The notes under the pieces are model-generated. The model did not search any database. It was not told the DNA's origin and saw only the letters and a program-made list of their open reading frames with translations. Both the position numbers and the translations under genes were made by a program. A stretch of 64,000 nucleotides of DNA from UBA5951 sp009936885 (GTDB lineage: Bacteria; Pseudomonadota; Alphaproteobacteria; Puniceispirillales; Puniceispirillaceae): NCBI GenBank assembly GCA_937996625.1, contig CALKVA010000002.1:4187-68186 (forward strand), given 5' to 3'. Below, piece after piece: positions 46,337 through 55,554 of the stretch (the stretch's first letter is position 1; each line of letters opens with the position of its first letter).

Positions 46337-48208
46337 ATGTTACAATCATTGAGAACAGGCTCAAAATCGCCATTTATGAAAGTCTTTTTAGTGTTTCTTG
46401 CAGGTGGTTTTGCCATTTGGGGAATAGGTGATGTATCAACTGGCTTATTTGGCCCCGGAGACAAAGCCATAAAAGCAGGCTCACAATCTGTATCATCTCT
46501 AGAGGTGGCGCAGGAATTTGATTTCATCAGGCGCTCTCAATATAATAGTATTTCAACAGGAGATGCTATTCAATTCGGCTTGTTAAATGATGTGATTTCA
46601 CGAATGGCTCGAATTACATTATTTGAGGCAGAAGCCGATACATTAAACATCGTATCAACGCGTGAAATGCAAAAAACTGCCTTGCTTAGACAAACTGCAT
46701 TTCAAGATGAAACAGGCGCTTTCTCTCAGGGTAGGTTTTTGCGCGCATTATCGCAGGCAGGGCTCACTGAAGATGCGTATCTGCAACAGCTCGACAAAAC
46801 CATCCTATCACAGCAAATTGCTGATACGGTTTCTATGGGGGCAAAATACCCAGAGCGCATATCTAAAGAGTTTGCCAAATATGAATTAGAGCGTCGAACA
46901 GCACAGCTTATAAGTTTCGATATTAATCCAGAGGAACAACCATTGCCTCAGGAAAACGAACTGCGAGAATGGTTTGATGCTAACTCTGATGCGTATGATG
47001 CAACCAAGCTAAGAGATTTAAGATACCTTTTAATCTCTCCTGAAGCCCTTATTGACGAGGTAGAGGTAACAGATAATGAAATGCAGGAAGCGTTTGAGCA
47101 ACGCGGTGATGAATTTGCAACACCAGAGAGGCGCGTTGTACGCCAGATGGTGTTTGATACAGCAGAGCAAGCATTAGCAGCAAGAAACGCCATTGATTCT
47201 GGAACAGATTTTACAGAAGTTGCGAACAATCTTCTTGGATTAACACAAGAAGATATCTTTCTTGGGGATGTCACCTATAACGATGTGGATGCAATAATGG
47301 CAGATGCTATTTTTAATGCAGAAGCTGGGGAGCTCATAGGCCCTACCGAATCTTTGTTTGGTCATAATCTTGCTATTGTTGATGTTATTATTTTGGGAAG
47401 CAGTGATTCATTTGAAGATGTAAAAGAAGAAATAGAAACAATATTAAAGAATGAAAACGCTGTTAATCTTGTTTATGACAAACTAACTACAATAGAAGAT
47501 GCGCTTGGAACAGGGGCAACACTTCAAGAGGTTGCCTCAGCAAATGGGGTTGAGAGCAAAACCATTATCGGCGTTGACCAACAAGGCAATAATATTGATG
47601 GCAATCCGTTCCTCGGCTCTGAGGGCGATATTATATCCCTAGTTGAATTTCTTGAAACAAGCTGGTCTACTGAGTTAGGTGAAATAAGCACAGTTGTGGA
47701 CGCAGGCGACGATAGCTATTTTGTAGTAGAACCAACAGGTGAAAGCGAGGCAAGAAAACGGACTTTTGAAGAAGTCAGAAACCGCGTTTTAGCCGATTAC
47801 AATCTTAAAAATGCAATCACAGCGGCAGAAGCAAAAGCCAAAGCACATCTGCGCATTGGCCCCACTATTTTTAATGATACGTCAGCTACCACACCATTTC
47901 GTCGCTCCGCTGTTGGACTTGACGATGCTAATGCAAGGCTAATCGCTCAGACAGTTTTTGAGCAACCGGTTGATGCGGCTAAAATCGTCAAAACTGGAAG
48001 CGAGATATTAATCGTTAGAACAGCTAAAATACTACCTGCAACTGAAACTGAAGTTACCGATACAGCAAAATTCTATTCATCTCAATTAAATCAAGCAGCC
48101 GCTCAAAATATTTCAGAAGCACTTTCAGCAAGTTTGTCAGAAATCCATAAATTAGAGCTTTACCCTGGAATGGTGCAACAATTATTGTTGGGACAAAGCA
48201 ACCAATAA
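46337..48208 (+). CDS. ppiD: Periplasmic chaperone/peptidyl-prolyl isomerase PpiD-like (SurA_N)
   Basis: 623-residue membrane-anchored periplasmic chaperone. Seen: one N-terminal membrane helix (FMKVFLVFLAGGFAIWGIG), a SurA N-terminal-like helical domain, a parvulin-like region starting near residue 225 (LRDLRYLLISPEAL...) and a long C-terminal helical part. It assists folding of exported and outer-membrane proteins. Upstream of trpE, as in most alphaproteobacteria. Confidence 0.9.
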   Translation: MLQSLRTGSKSPFMKVFLVFLAGGFAIWGIGDVSTGLFGPGDKAIKAGSQSVSSLEVAQEFDFIRRSQYNSISTGDAIQFGLLNDVISRMARITLFEAEADTLNIVSTREMQKTALLRQTAFQDETGAFSQGRFLRALSQAGLTEDAYLQQLDKTILSQQIADTVSMGAKYPERISKEFAKYELERRTAQLISFDINPEEQPLPQENELREWFDANSDAYDATKLRDLRYLLISPEALIDEVEVTDNEMQEAFEQRGDEFATPERRVVRQMVFDTAEQALAARNAIDSGTDFTEVANNLLGLTQEDIFLGDVTYNDVDAIMADAIFNAEAGELIGPTESLFGHNLAIVDVIILGSSDSFEDVKEEIETILKNENAVNLVYDKLTTIEDALGTGATLQEVASANGVESKTIIGVDQQGNNIDGNPFLGSEGDIISLVEFLETSWSTELGEISTVVDAGDDSYFVVEPTGESEARKRTFEEVRNRVLADYNLKNAITAAEAKAKAHLRIGPTIFNDTSATTPFRRSAVGLDDANARLIAQTVFEQPVDAAKIVKTGSEILIVRTAKILPATETEVTDTAKFYSSQLNQAAAQNISEALSASLSEIHKLELYPGMVQQLLLGQSNQ

Positions 48209-48246
48209 CAAAATGGGTGTATCCAAGAAAAAAGTTAGGTATCGGG

Positions 48247-49764
48247 ATGAATAGCAACAATTCACACCAAGAATACGAGCCGTTTTTAGAAAACTATTCA
48301 CAAGGCAAAAATCAGATTTGCTACCGGGTATTGCTTGCTGATACACAAACTGCCGTTGCCGCTATGCTCAAATTATCACAGCAGGATTCTTATTCTTGCC
48401 TACTTGAATCTGTAGAAGGCGGAAAAGTTAGAGGTCGGTTTTCTATTATCGCGATAGAGCCAGATTTAATTTGGCGCTGCAGAGATAACTTGGTTGAGAC
48501 AAACCGAAATCCTACTGAGAATCCAGATGAATTCTTGTCTGAGCATTCCCAAAACCCACTAGAGGATCTGCGTGCGGTTTTAGCCGAAGGTAAAATGGAA
48601 AATACACTTCCACTCGCGCCGATGGCATCAGGATTATTCGGCTATTTCGGTTATGACATGATACGCCATGTTGAGGCGATACCTGCAAATAATCCTGACG
48701 TTTTATCCCACTATGATAGTGTATTTATAAGACCTTCTATTGTAGCCATTTTTGACAGGCTGGAAGATACTATTACCCTTGCTACACAAATACGATATGA
48801 TGCTAGTATAACTGCCGAAGATGGCTGGAAAAATGCACAGATGCGCATTGCAGCAGCTGAGCGCAAATTAAATTCGGCACTCGAAATTGATGAGCCTGAT
48901 AAAAACTTAGAAAAATTTAAGGATGTATCTGCTAATTTATCAAAATCACGATATATAGATATGGTAAAGTCTGCTAAAGAATATATTACCAATGGTGATA
49001 TATTTCAGGTTGTTCTATCACAGCGGTTTTCAATACCATTTACATTATCACCTATGGCACTTTACAGAAGCTTACGGCGTTTAAACCCCTCTCCTTTTTT
49101 ATATTGTTTTCACCTTAAAAATCTAGGCATTGTAGGCTCAAGCCCAGAAATCCTAGTCAGGCTCCGTGATGGCGAAGTTACAATAAGACCCGTTGCTGGC
49201 ACCCGAAAAAGAGGTGCAACAGAGCAAGAGGATCAAGAGAATGCGGCCAGTCTACTCGCAGATATAAAAGAAAGAGCAGAACATTTAATGCTTTTGGATT
49301 TGGGACGAAATGATGTTGGCAGAGTAAGCGCTCCTGGAACCGTTCGTGTGGGATCAAATTTTGAAGTTGAATATTACTCTCATGTAATGCATGTCGCATC
49401 TGAGGTTCGCGGTAGGATTCGCCCAGAATTTGATGCCATCGACGCCTTAATGGCTGGGTTTCCTGCTGGCACAGTGTCTGGCGCACCGAAAATTCGAGCT
49501 ATGCAAATTATTGACGAGCTGGAGCCTGACAAGAGAGGCATCTATGCTGGTTCCATTGGTTATATTGGTGCAGCAGGCGAAATGGATACCTGCATTGCAC
49601 TTCGTACAGCTATTATTGACGGCAACGAGATGCATATTCAAGCTGGTGCGGGCATTGTATATGATAGTGACCCAGAATCAGAGTATGAAGAATGCCAGAA
49701 TAAAGCACGTGCTATTATAAGAGCAGCTGAGGATGCCATTATACTTGCCAAACAAAGCCAATGA
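48247..49764 (+). CDS. trpE: Anthranilate synthase component I
   Basis: Chorismate-utilising subunit that makes anthranilate with TrpG, first step of tryptophan synthesis. 505 residues from ATG 48247; an upstream GTG at 48217 has no better site. Seen: inhibitor-binding LLESVEGGKVRGRFS, the catalytic SSPEILVRLRDGEVTIRP, AGTRKRG and AGAGIVYDSDPESEY. Unusually, it is followed by a LysE exporter, not trpG. Confidence 0.95.
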   Translation: MNSNNSHQEYEPFLENYSQGKNQICYRVLLADTQTAVAAMLKLSQQDSYSCLLESVEGGKVRGRFSIIAIEPDLIWRCRDNLVETNRNPTENPDEFLSEHSQNPLEDLRAVLAEGKMENTLPLAPMASGLFGYFGYDMIRHVEAIPANNPDVLSHYDSVFIRPSIVAIFDRLEDTITLATQIRYDASITAEDGWKNAQMRIAAAERKLNSALEIDEPDKNLEKFKDVSANLSKSRYIDMVKSAKEYITNGDIFQVVLSQRFSIPFTLSPMALYRSLRRLNPSPFLYCFHLKNLGIVGSSPEILVRLRDGEVTIRPVAGTRKRGATEQEDQENAASLLADIKERAEHLMLLDLGRNDVGRVSAPGTVRVGSNFEVEYYSHVMHVASEVRGRIRPEFDAIDALMAGFPAGTVSGAPKIRAMQIIDELEPDKRGIYAGSIGYIGAAGEMDTCIALRTAIIDGNEMHIQAGAGIVYDSDPESEYEECQNKARAIIRAAEDAIILAKQSQ

Positions 49765-50360
49765 CACTCGCCACCCTTGTTAGTTTTTTCATGTTTGCCC
49801 TGATGGCAGCAATTACGCCTGGCCCAAATAATATTATGCTCGCCGCTTCTGGGGCTAATTATGGATTTAGGCGCACCCTGCCTCACATTATCGGAATTTG
49901 TTTTGGATTTGGGTGTCTTGTTATTGCAGGAGGGTTAGGAGTTGGACGCTTTTTAGAGACATTTCCACAGTTTTTTTCTATCCTGAAGGTGCTGGCCTTA
50001 TTATTTTTGCTCTATCTTGTCTGGAAGGTAGGAACGGCATCTTCGCCAAAATTATCGCCTGATAGTGAACCAATGCGGTTTCACACAGCGGCTCTTTTTC
50101 AATGGGTTAATCCCAAAGGTGTAACCGTAGTGATAAGCGCAATCGCTGCTTATTTAGAAACAGCATCCAGCATTTGGCAAGCATTGCCCATGATGGTAAT
50201 CGTTTTTGTGCTCGTTACAGCTATTAGCACTTGCCTTTGGGCTTTTATCGGAAGTGCTATTTCTGATTTTTTATCTAACAGGCACTACAGAATCACCTTT
50301 AACGTAACAATGGCGATTGCCCTTTTGCTATCTATGTTGCCTGCCATATTATCTATCTGA
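49761..50360 (+). CDS. LysE/RhtB-family amino-acid exporter
   Basis: 199-residue inner-membrane exporter with about six hydrophobic segments. Seen: the signature AITPGPNNIMLAASGANYGF and, in the middle, FQWVNPKG. The start overlaps the trpE stop by 4 nt (ATGA), so it is translationally coupled to trpE. Substrate unknown; export of an amino acid or homoserine lactone-like compound is usual for the family. Confidence 0.92.
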   Translation: MTLATLVSFFMFALMAAITPGPNNIMLAASGANYGFRRTLPHIIGICFGFGCLVIAGGLGVGRFLETFPQFFSILKVLALLFLLYLVWKVGTASSPKLSPDSEPMRFHTAALFQWVNPKGVTVVISAIAAYLETASSIWQALPMMVIVFVLVTAISTCLWAFIGSAISDFLSNRHYRITFNVTMAIALLLSMLPAILSI

Positions 50361-50433
50361 TATATTGACTGAAACCATAACAACTGAAAACATAGCGACT
50401 GGAAATCCAAATATTTAGCAATAGATTGAGAAA

Positions 50434-50510
<77 letters not shown>

Positions 50511-50555
50511 ACAGATTTGTTTTATATATATAAGATGACACAATTCCAAGCATAA

Positions 50556-51032
50556 TTAACAACACATAGGTAAATTTTTTGCAGATAGTAAAGCGCCTGG
50601 CGTAATCTTGCGTAATTGTGCCTGTCCAGCATTAATTTCAAGCACATATTGTACTGGTAATAATGACGATATAATTCGCAACGAACCTTTTTGTGCGCTT
50701 TTTTCTATATGAACAACACGGTAATCTGAATCAATAAATAATATATCCAGATTAATAAGTGTGTTTTTCATCCAAAACTGACGAGGTGAACTGGTATTCC
50801 ACATAAATAACATGCCTTCATCATCCGCTAAACGCTCCCTGAACATTAATCCTGTGGCTTTTTCAGCCTCACTTCGTGCAAATTCTACATTAAATTTCTG
50901 CAATTTGCCGTCAGTTGTTGCTATTTCAACCTGTCCTTTACGCTCAAATAATGCAAAAGAGAAATTGGGATAGAATAAAATAATCGCAAACAAAAAAGTA
51001 ATTAGGTTTAATTTGATAGAATGGTGTTTCAT
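50556..51032 (-). CDS. DUF192 exported protein
   Basis: 158 residues: hydrophobic signal segment (LITFLFAIILFYPNFSFALF), then the DUF192 domain with VEFARSEAEKATGLMFRERL, DEGMLFMWNTSSPRQFWMKNT and LDILFIDSDYRVVHIEKSA. Likely exported to the periplasm. The domain is widespread but its role is unestablished. Follows the histone-deacetylase-like gene and precedes tRNA-Pro. Confidence 0.87.
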   Translation of the reverse strand: MKHHSIKLNLITFLFAIILFYPNFSFALFERKGQVEIATTDGKLQKFNVEFARSEAEKATGLMFRERLADDEGMLFMWNTSSPRQFWMKNTLINLDILFIDSDYRVVHIEKSAQKGSLRIISSLLPVQYVLEINAGQAQLRKITPGALLSAKNLPMCC

Positions 51033-51085
51033 TTTTTATCTTATTTATATATTAAGATGTAACAGAAGAGAAGAATGTAGATATA

Positions 51086-52138
51086 TCATTGTTGTCTATC
51101 ATAAAGTCTTGCAACCCATCTCTCTGGAATATTCTTCCCCAATCTGTGCGGAAAATGCAAACTCTCCAGCACCGAACGTGATGCTGGCAAACATTCAGTG
51201 GTGTAAGGATTTTTACCTATCATTAATCCCCACACGCCTGCCCATGCACGTGCAGTTGTGAAAGGATTATACCCGCCGCCGCCCAGCACAAGAATTGGAA
51301 TTTTCAAATCCAAGAAAGCAGACACAGCAGACCAGTAGCCATGATTGGAATAACATAATCCAGATTGCGGATCTTCCTCCAAACCATCAGCCCCAGCCTG
51401 CAACACAATAAAATCAGGTGCATAATCCATTAAACGCGGCAGAATATTATGGGTTAGTGTCTCGTTTAAATCGGCATCATTAGCGCCTCGCGGTAAAGGG
51501 TAATTATGCGCATTTCCACCACCTACATCGCCTTTTCTACCAGTACGCGGCCATCTATCTTCCTCATGAATAGAAAATAAAATCATTCTTTTCAGATGAC
51601 TAAAATGATCTTGAACACCATCTGGATGGTGCGCATCTATATCAATATAGGCTATTTTCTTAGAGGTGTTTTTATATAATGTTGTGAGCGCTATGGCTGG
51701 ATCATTAACAAAGCAAAATCCGTTTGCTGCGTCTGGGAAGCCATGATGTGTTCCACCAGAAGGATTAAAAACACTAGTGTGAATACCTGATATTAGATAA
51801 TTCGCTGCTGTGAGGCTTGCCTTGGCTGCCGTTGCTGGCCTTCGGTAGATCTCTGGATAAATGGGGTTTGAGTGGGTTCCAATTTTATGTCTTTTAGAGC
51901 GGATCTCATCCAATGCCTGATTTTTCTCAGCGTCGAGCAGTGCATCTATATATGCCCTGGTATGAAAACATTCTAATTCTTCTGCGGTTGCTGGTGGTAC
52001 TGCCTCAAAATCTTTATCTGGCAGCCATCCTTGCGCTCTACAAATATCAATAACGGGCCATATGCGCGGTATATTCAAAGGATGCCCAGAACCATAGCCA
52101 GAGCCTCTGAAAATGTCACTACCGAGGAAAACTGCCAC
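51086..52138 (-). CDS. Histone deacetylase/acetylpolyamine amidohydrolase family protein
   Basis: Zinc amidohydrolase of the class I/II HDAC fold, about 350 residues from the GTG at 52138, chosen for a purine-rich site upstream (GACAGGTTGG) and because the frame further up overlaps the preceding gene. Seen: GSGHPLNIPR, the HHGFPDAANGFCFVNDPAIA active-site histidines, YIDIDAHHPDGVQ zinc loop and a second Asp in QAGADGLEEDP. Bacterial members deacetylate polyamines, acetoin-linked substrates or proteins; the substrate here is unknown. Last gene of the Mrp-type operon. Confidence 0.84.
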   Translation of the reverse strand: MAVFLGSDIFRGSGYGSGHPLNIPRIWPVIDICRAQGWLPDKDFEAVPPATAEELECFHTRAYIDALLDAEKNQALDEIRSKRHKIGTHSNPIYPEIYRRPATAAKASLTAANYLISGIHTSVFNPSGGTHHGFPDAANGFCFVNDPAIALTTLYKNTSKKIAYIDIDAHHPDGVQDHFSHLKRMILFSIHEEDRWPRTGRKGDVGGGNAHNYPLPRGANDADLNETLTHNILPRLMDYAPDFIVLQAGADGLEEDPQSGLCYSNHGYWSAVSAFLDLKIPILVLGGGGYNPFTTARAWAGVWGLMIGKNPYTTECLPASRSVLESLHFPHRLGKNIPERWVARLYDRQQ

Positions 52139-52188
52139 CTGCCAACCTGTCAAACTGTAAGAAGAACAATACCATCGTTGATATCGTA

Positions 52189-53874
52189 TTATGAGAAGAG
52201 ATTTACAAGTAGCAATACACACATTAATAATGCAAGCAATGCAATGGCCGCTGGTCCAGGTGCAACAGGCCCTGTAAGCGGGTGCTGATATACATATAAG
52301 GTGCCTGACATAATCTTCTTTGCAGAAGAGACAATAATATTATTACCCATTATAGATAGTTTATTGGCCGCTGCTAATACTGGACTTCCAATTCTAGGAA
52401 TGAGCCTGCGATATATCCAATCTGAATTAAGTACAGTTGATAGGATCTCTGGAGGATAAAATCCAAACCGCATCAAGAATGTAAATGCCAGCATCGCAAA
52501 TATAACCAATTGGAATTGGCCAACAATATGACTTGCATCATAGGGCTGATAACCAAGACTATAGGGCAGAATCTGATAAAATTGTGTTGGCATCACACCG
52601 ATCGCGATACACAAAACACTGGCGATTGCCATTGCCGCTAACATATTAAAAGGCGCTTCTTTAGGGCGCAGCCCGCTATCATGACCAAAAAAGGTAAAAT
52701 ATGGAATTTTAATGCCAGAATGATGCAATACTCCTGCTGAGGCTGCAAGCAAAACCAAATACACAAATACCAACCCTTCATATCCAACAGCTTTCATTAT
52801 TACAGCCTTAGCCGTAAACCCGCTAAAAAAAGGGAATGCCGAAATGGACATAGCACCAATAATACAAAATATCATTGTTAGTGGCATCGATTTATATAAA
52901 CCGCCAAGTTCCGTTGCCTTGGCAGTTCCAACTCTATACATTACCGAGCCAATGGACATAAACAGCAATGCTTTATAGATAATATGGGCAAATGCATGGG
53001 CAACCGCACCATTTATCGCTAACTCGGTACCAATGCCAATTGCGACAATCATAAACCCAAGCTGGTTATTCAAACTATAGGCTAAAACCCGCCTTAGATC
53101 ATTTTCAATAACCGCAAAGAAAACCGGAAAAGCAGTCATTGCAGCACCGATCCAAATAAGATACTCAGTGCCTGCAAATCCTCTTGCAAATGCATATATG
53201 GCTAGCTTGGTTGTAAATGCAGAGAGCATTACTGTGCCGAGAATTGTGGCCTCTGGATACGCATCTTGTAGCCATCCATTTAAAAGTGGGAACGCAGCTT
53301 TAATACCAAATGCCAAAAAAATAAGCCATGTGCCAAGGCTACCAAGTGCCATGGCTCCAAAAGCTAATGATCCAACCTCACGCCAATACAGTGATGCACC
53401 CGCAAGCAGCATTACCCCAGATGCTACTTGCACAAGTAAATACCGCATGGCTGCTTTATTAGCACGCTCAGTCCCACTTGCTAAGATAAGAAACACAGAA
53501 GTAATGGCGGTTGCTTCCCACCAAATAAATAGCGTTATTAAATCACCTGCATGAACAGCGGCTATTGCAGCACCTGCATATGCAAGGCCTGCTGTATGTT
53601 CCATTGCCTTTTTCTCATGCCAGCCATAAATGACGTTCAAAGCGGCCGCTATGTGAAAAATAATACCAAAAGGAAGAGTTAAATTATCTGCATGATGTAG
53701 GATTAACTCCTGACCTAAAACACTTATACTCCAATGAATTCCTGCCCCGGCAGATAGGCTGAAGGCTGATAATGCTATCGCTCCTAGCATAAAAATTTGT
53801 CTGATATGATGCGGCAGATAGGGCACAAATACAGCCGCTATAATCATTAATATTCCAGGAGTAATATCAGTCAT
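52189..53874 (-). CDS. Mrp/Mnh-type antiporter large subunit (NuoL/M/N-like, third)
   Basis: 561-residue polytopic membrane protein of the proton-translocating Complex-I-like family. Seen: many hydrophobic segments, FIWWEATAITSVFLILAS, a lysine-bearing helix KAAFPLLNGWLQDAYPEAT, and AHAFAHIIYKALLFMSIGS. Start overlaps the 78-residue membrane gene by 8 nt. In Mrp antiporters one or two such subunits form the ion channel; three here is unusual. Confidence 0.87.
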   Translation of the reverse strand: MTDITPGILMIIAAVFVPYLPHHIRQIFMLGAIALSAFSLSAGAGIHWSISVLGQELILHHADNLTLPFGIIFHIAAALNVIYGWHEKKAMEHTAGLAYAGAAIAAVHAGDLITLFIWWEATAITSVFLILASGTERANKAAMRYLLVQVASGVMLLAGASLYWREVGSLAFGAMALGSLGTWLIFLAFGIKAAFPLLNGWLQDAYPEATILGTVMLSAFTTKLAIYAFARGFAGTEYLIWIGAAMTAFPVFFAVIENDLRRVLAYSLNNQLGFMIVAIGIGTELAINGAVAHAFAHIIYKALLFMSIGSVMYRVGTAKATELGGLYKSMPLTMIFCIIGAMSISAFPFFSGFTAKAVIMKAVGYEGLVFVYLVLLAASAGVLHHSGIKIPYFTFFGHDSGLRPKEAPFNMLAAMAIASVLCIAIGVMPTQFYQILPYSLGYQPYDASHIVGQFQLVIFAMLAFTFLMRFGFYPPEILSTVLNSDWIYRRLIPRIGSPVLAAANKLSIMGNNIIVSSAKKIMSGTLYVYQHPLTGPVAPGPAAIALLALLMCVLLLVNLFS

Positions 53875-54103
53875 AATAATCCTCCTTTCTCATTAACAAA
53901 TTCCTAAGGCCGATGCCAACAACCACTATAAAAACAGAGGCTGCAAATCCATAAATAGCTGGGAATAACGGCAAATCCTCAAGCGCAATCTCGCCATGGC
54001 GATGCACAAAAAACTCAGTAATGATGAGTGCTATGCCAACAACCACCAATGCAATGCTAGCATAATTGCCCATTTTTTTCAGGTTTGGATTTAAATTACT
54101 CAT
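53867..54103 (-). CDS. Small two-helix membrane protein of the antiporter operon
   Basis: 78 residues with two hydrophobic helices (YASIALVVVGIALIITEFFV and IYGFAASVFIVVVGIGL). No family recognised. It overlaps both neighbours, 4 nt upstream and 8 nt downstream, so it is translated with the antiporter subunits and is probably one of them. Confidence 0.72.
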   Translation of the reverse strand: MSNLNPNLKKMGNYASIALVVVGIALIITEFFVHRHGEIALEDLPLFPAIYGFAASVFIVVVGIGLRNLLMRKEDYYD

Positions 54104-55554
54104 GGCATCACCATCAGGGTTGTAAGAGGTCTTAGCCAGTCTATTGTAAAGAATAAGGATAGGCTTATCATTGCAGTTACTACAGGCGGTACAATCGTTA
54201 AAATATAGTTTTCAATATGAACTTCTTTTATCGCCGGCTTGAAAAACGCACGGGCGCAAGGCTCCAGCAAATAATATACGTTTAACAAGGAAGAGATAGC
54301 AAGTACCGCAAGCATAAGAGGCATTCCAGCATCCACTGACCCAGCCATAAGTAAAAACTTTGACCAGCTTCCCCCCATTGGCGGAATGCCAATAATGGAC
54401 AAGGATGCTAGAAAAAAAGCGATAAAGATAAGTGGCAGCTTAGGCCCTAACCCATTTAATTCCGTGATTTTTTTGATATGAGCATTTACGTAAATCGCAC
54501 CAGCGCAAAAGAATAAAGTAATTTTTGCAGTTGCATGCATTACAATATGCAACGCTGCTCCTTCAGTTGCAGCTGCTGTTGCCAAGGCTGCACCCAGAAC
54601 AATATAAGAAAGTTGTGAAATCGTAGAATAAGCAAGTCTAGCTTTTAAATCATCTTTGGTAATTGCAATGATAGATGATGCTAAGATTGTAAAGGCTGCT
54701 AGCCAAGCAAGCCATACAGCACTGCCAGTTGTGTTTAGAAAATCAATACCAAAAATATATACTGTTATTGTAAGAACAGAAAATACACCTGCCTTTACAA
54801 CGGCCACAGCGTGAAGAAGAGCTGAAACTGGCGTTGGCGCAACCATCGCAGCTGGCAACCAGCGATGTATCGGCATTAAGGCCGCCTTTCCAATGCCAAA
54901 AGCAAACATGGCAAGCATGACAGATACCAGAAATGGCGGAAAGTCTGCTGGCAAAATCCCGCCTTTGGTAAATTCTAGCGTACCTGAAACAGTCCAGACC
55001 CAGAAAATTGCAGGCAAAAATAGTAATAAGGAGGTAGCAACCAGAATCCCCATATAAAGCCGCCCTGCGTTTCTGGCCTCTTTAGTCTGGCTGTGCGCCA
55101 CAAGCGGATAAGTTGAAAAGGTTAATACCTCATAAAAAATAAACAGCATCATCAGATTGCCAGAGTAAGAAATTGCCATTGCGGCATGAATAGCAACAGC
55201 GTAGTAAAAAGCAAATCTTGTTTGATTTTTCTCCTTGGCACCTCTCATATAACCAACAGTATAAATAGAGGCCAAAATCCATAACCCAGAGGCCACAAGA
55301 CCAAATAAAGCACCAAGGGGCGTAACAGCAAAGCTAAAATCTATACCAGGTGCTATTTGCCATAAGGTAATCGATACCGTTTTGCCATCTATTATGGCAG
55401 ATGCAATAAAAATAGCAGATATAAACGTAATTAATCCACCGACGGGTCCGCATATGTCACGAATATTTTCTTGGTTGGGGAACACTAACACCACCAGTGC
55501 CGAGAGCAGTGGCATTACAAGACTGATAGTCAATAAGAGTTGCAAATCACTCAT
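54100..55554 (-). CDS. mnhD: Mrp/Mnh-type antiporter large subunit D-like (second)
   Basis: 484-residue NuoM/MrpD-like membrane protein. Seen: MMLFIFYEVLTFSTYPLV, FAFGIGKAALMPIHRWLPAA with the proton-path lysine, AVVKAGVFSVLT, and HIVMHATAKITLFFCAGAI. Complex-I antiporter family. Begins right after the first MnhD-like gene. Confidence 0.9.
   Translation of the reverse strand: MSDLQLLLTISLVMPLLSALVVLVFPNQENIRDICGPVGGLITFISAIFIASAIIDGKTVSITLWQIAPGIDFSFAVTPLGALFGLVASGLWILASIYTVGYMRGAKEKNQTRFAFYYAVAIHAAMAISYSGNLMMLFIFYEVLTFSTYPLVAHSQTKEARNAGRLYMGILVATSLLLFLPAIFWVWTVSGTLEFTKGGILPADFPPFLVSVMLAMFAFGIGKAALMPIHRWLPAAMVAPTPVSALLHAVAVVKAGVFSVLTITVYIFGIDFLNTTGSAVWLAWLAAFTILASSIIAITKDDLKARLAYSTISQLSYIVLGAALATAAATEGAALHIVMHATAKITLFFCAGAIYVNAHIKKITELNGLGPKLPLIFIAFFLASLSIIGIPPMGGSWSKFLLMAGSVDAGMPLMLAVLAISSLLNVYYLLEPCARAFFKPAIKEVHIENYILTIVPPVVTAMISLSLFFTIDWLRPLTTLMVMP

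Noticed and set aside
52139..52222. N-terminal extension of the HDAC-like protein
   Set aside because: The extension overlaps the preceding antiporter gene and has no HDAC similarity; the GTG at 52138 fits the family start.
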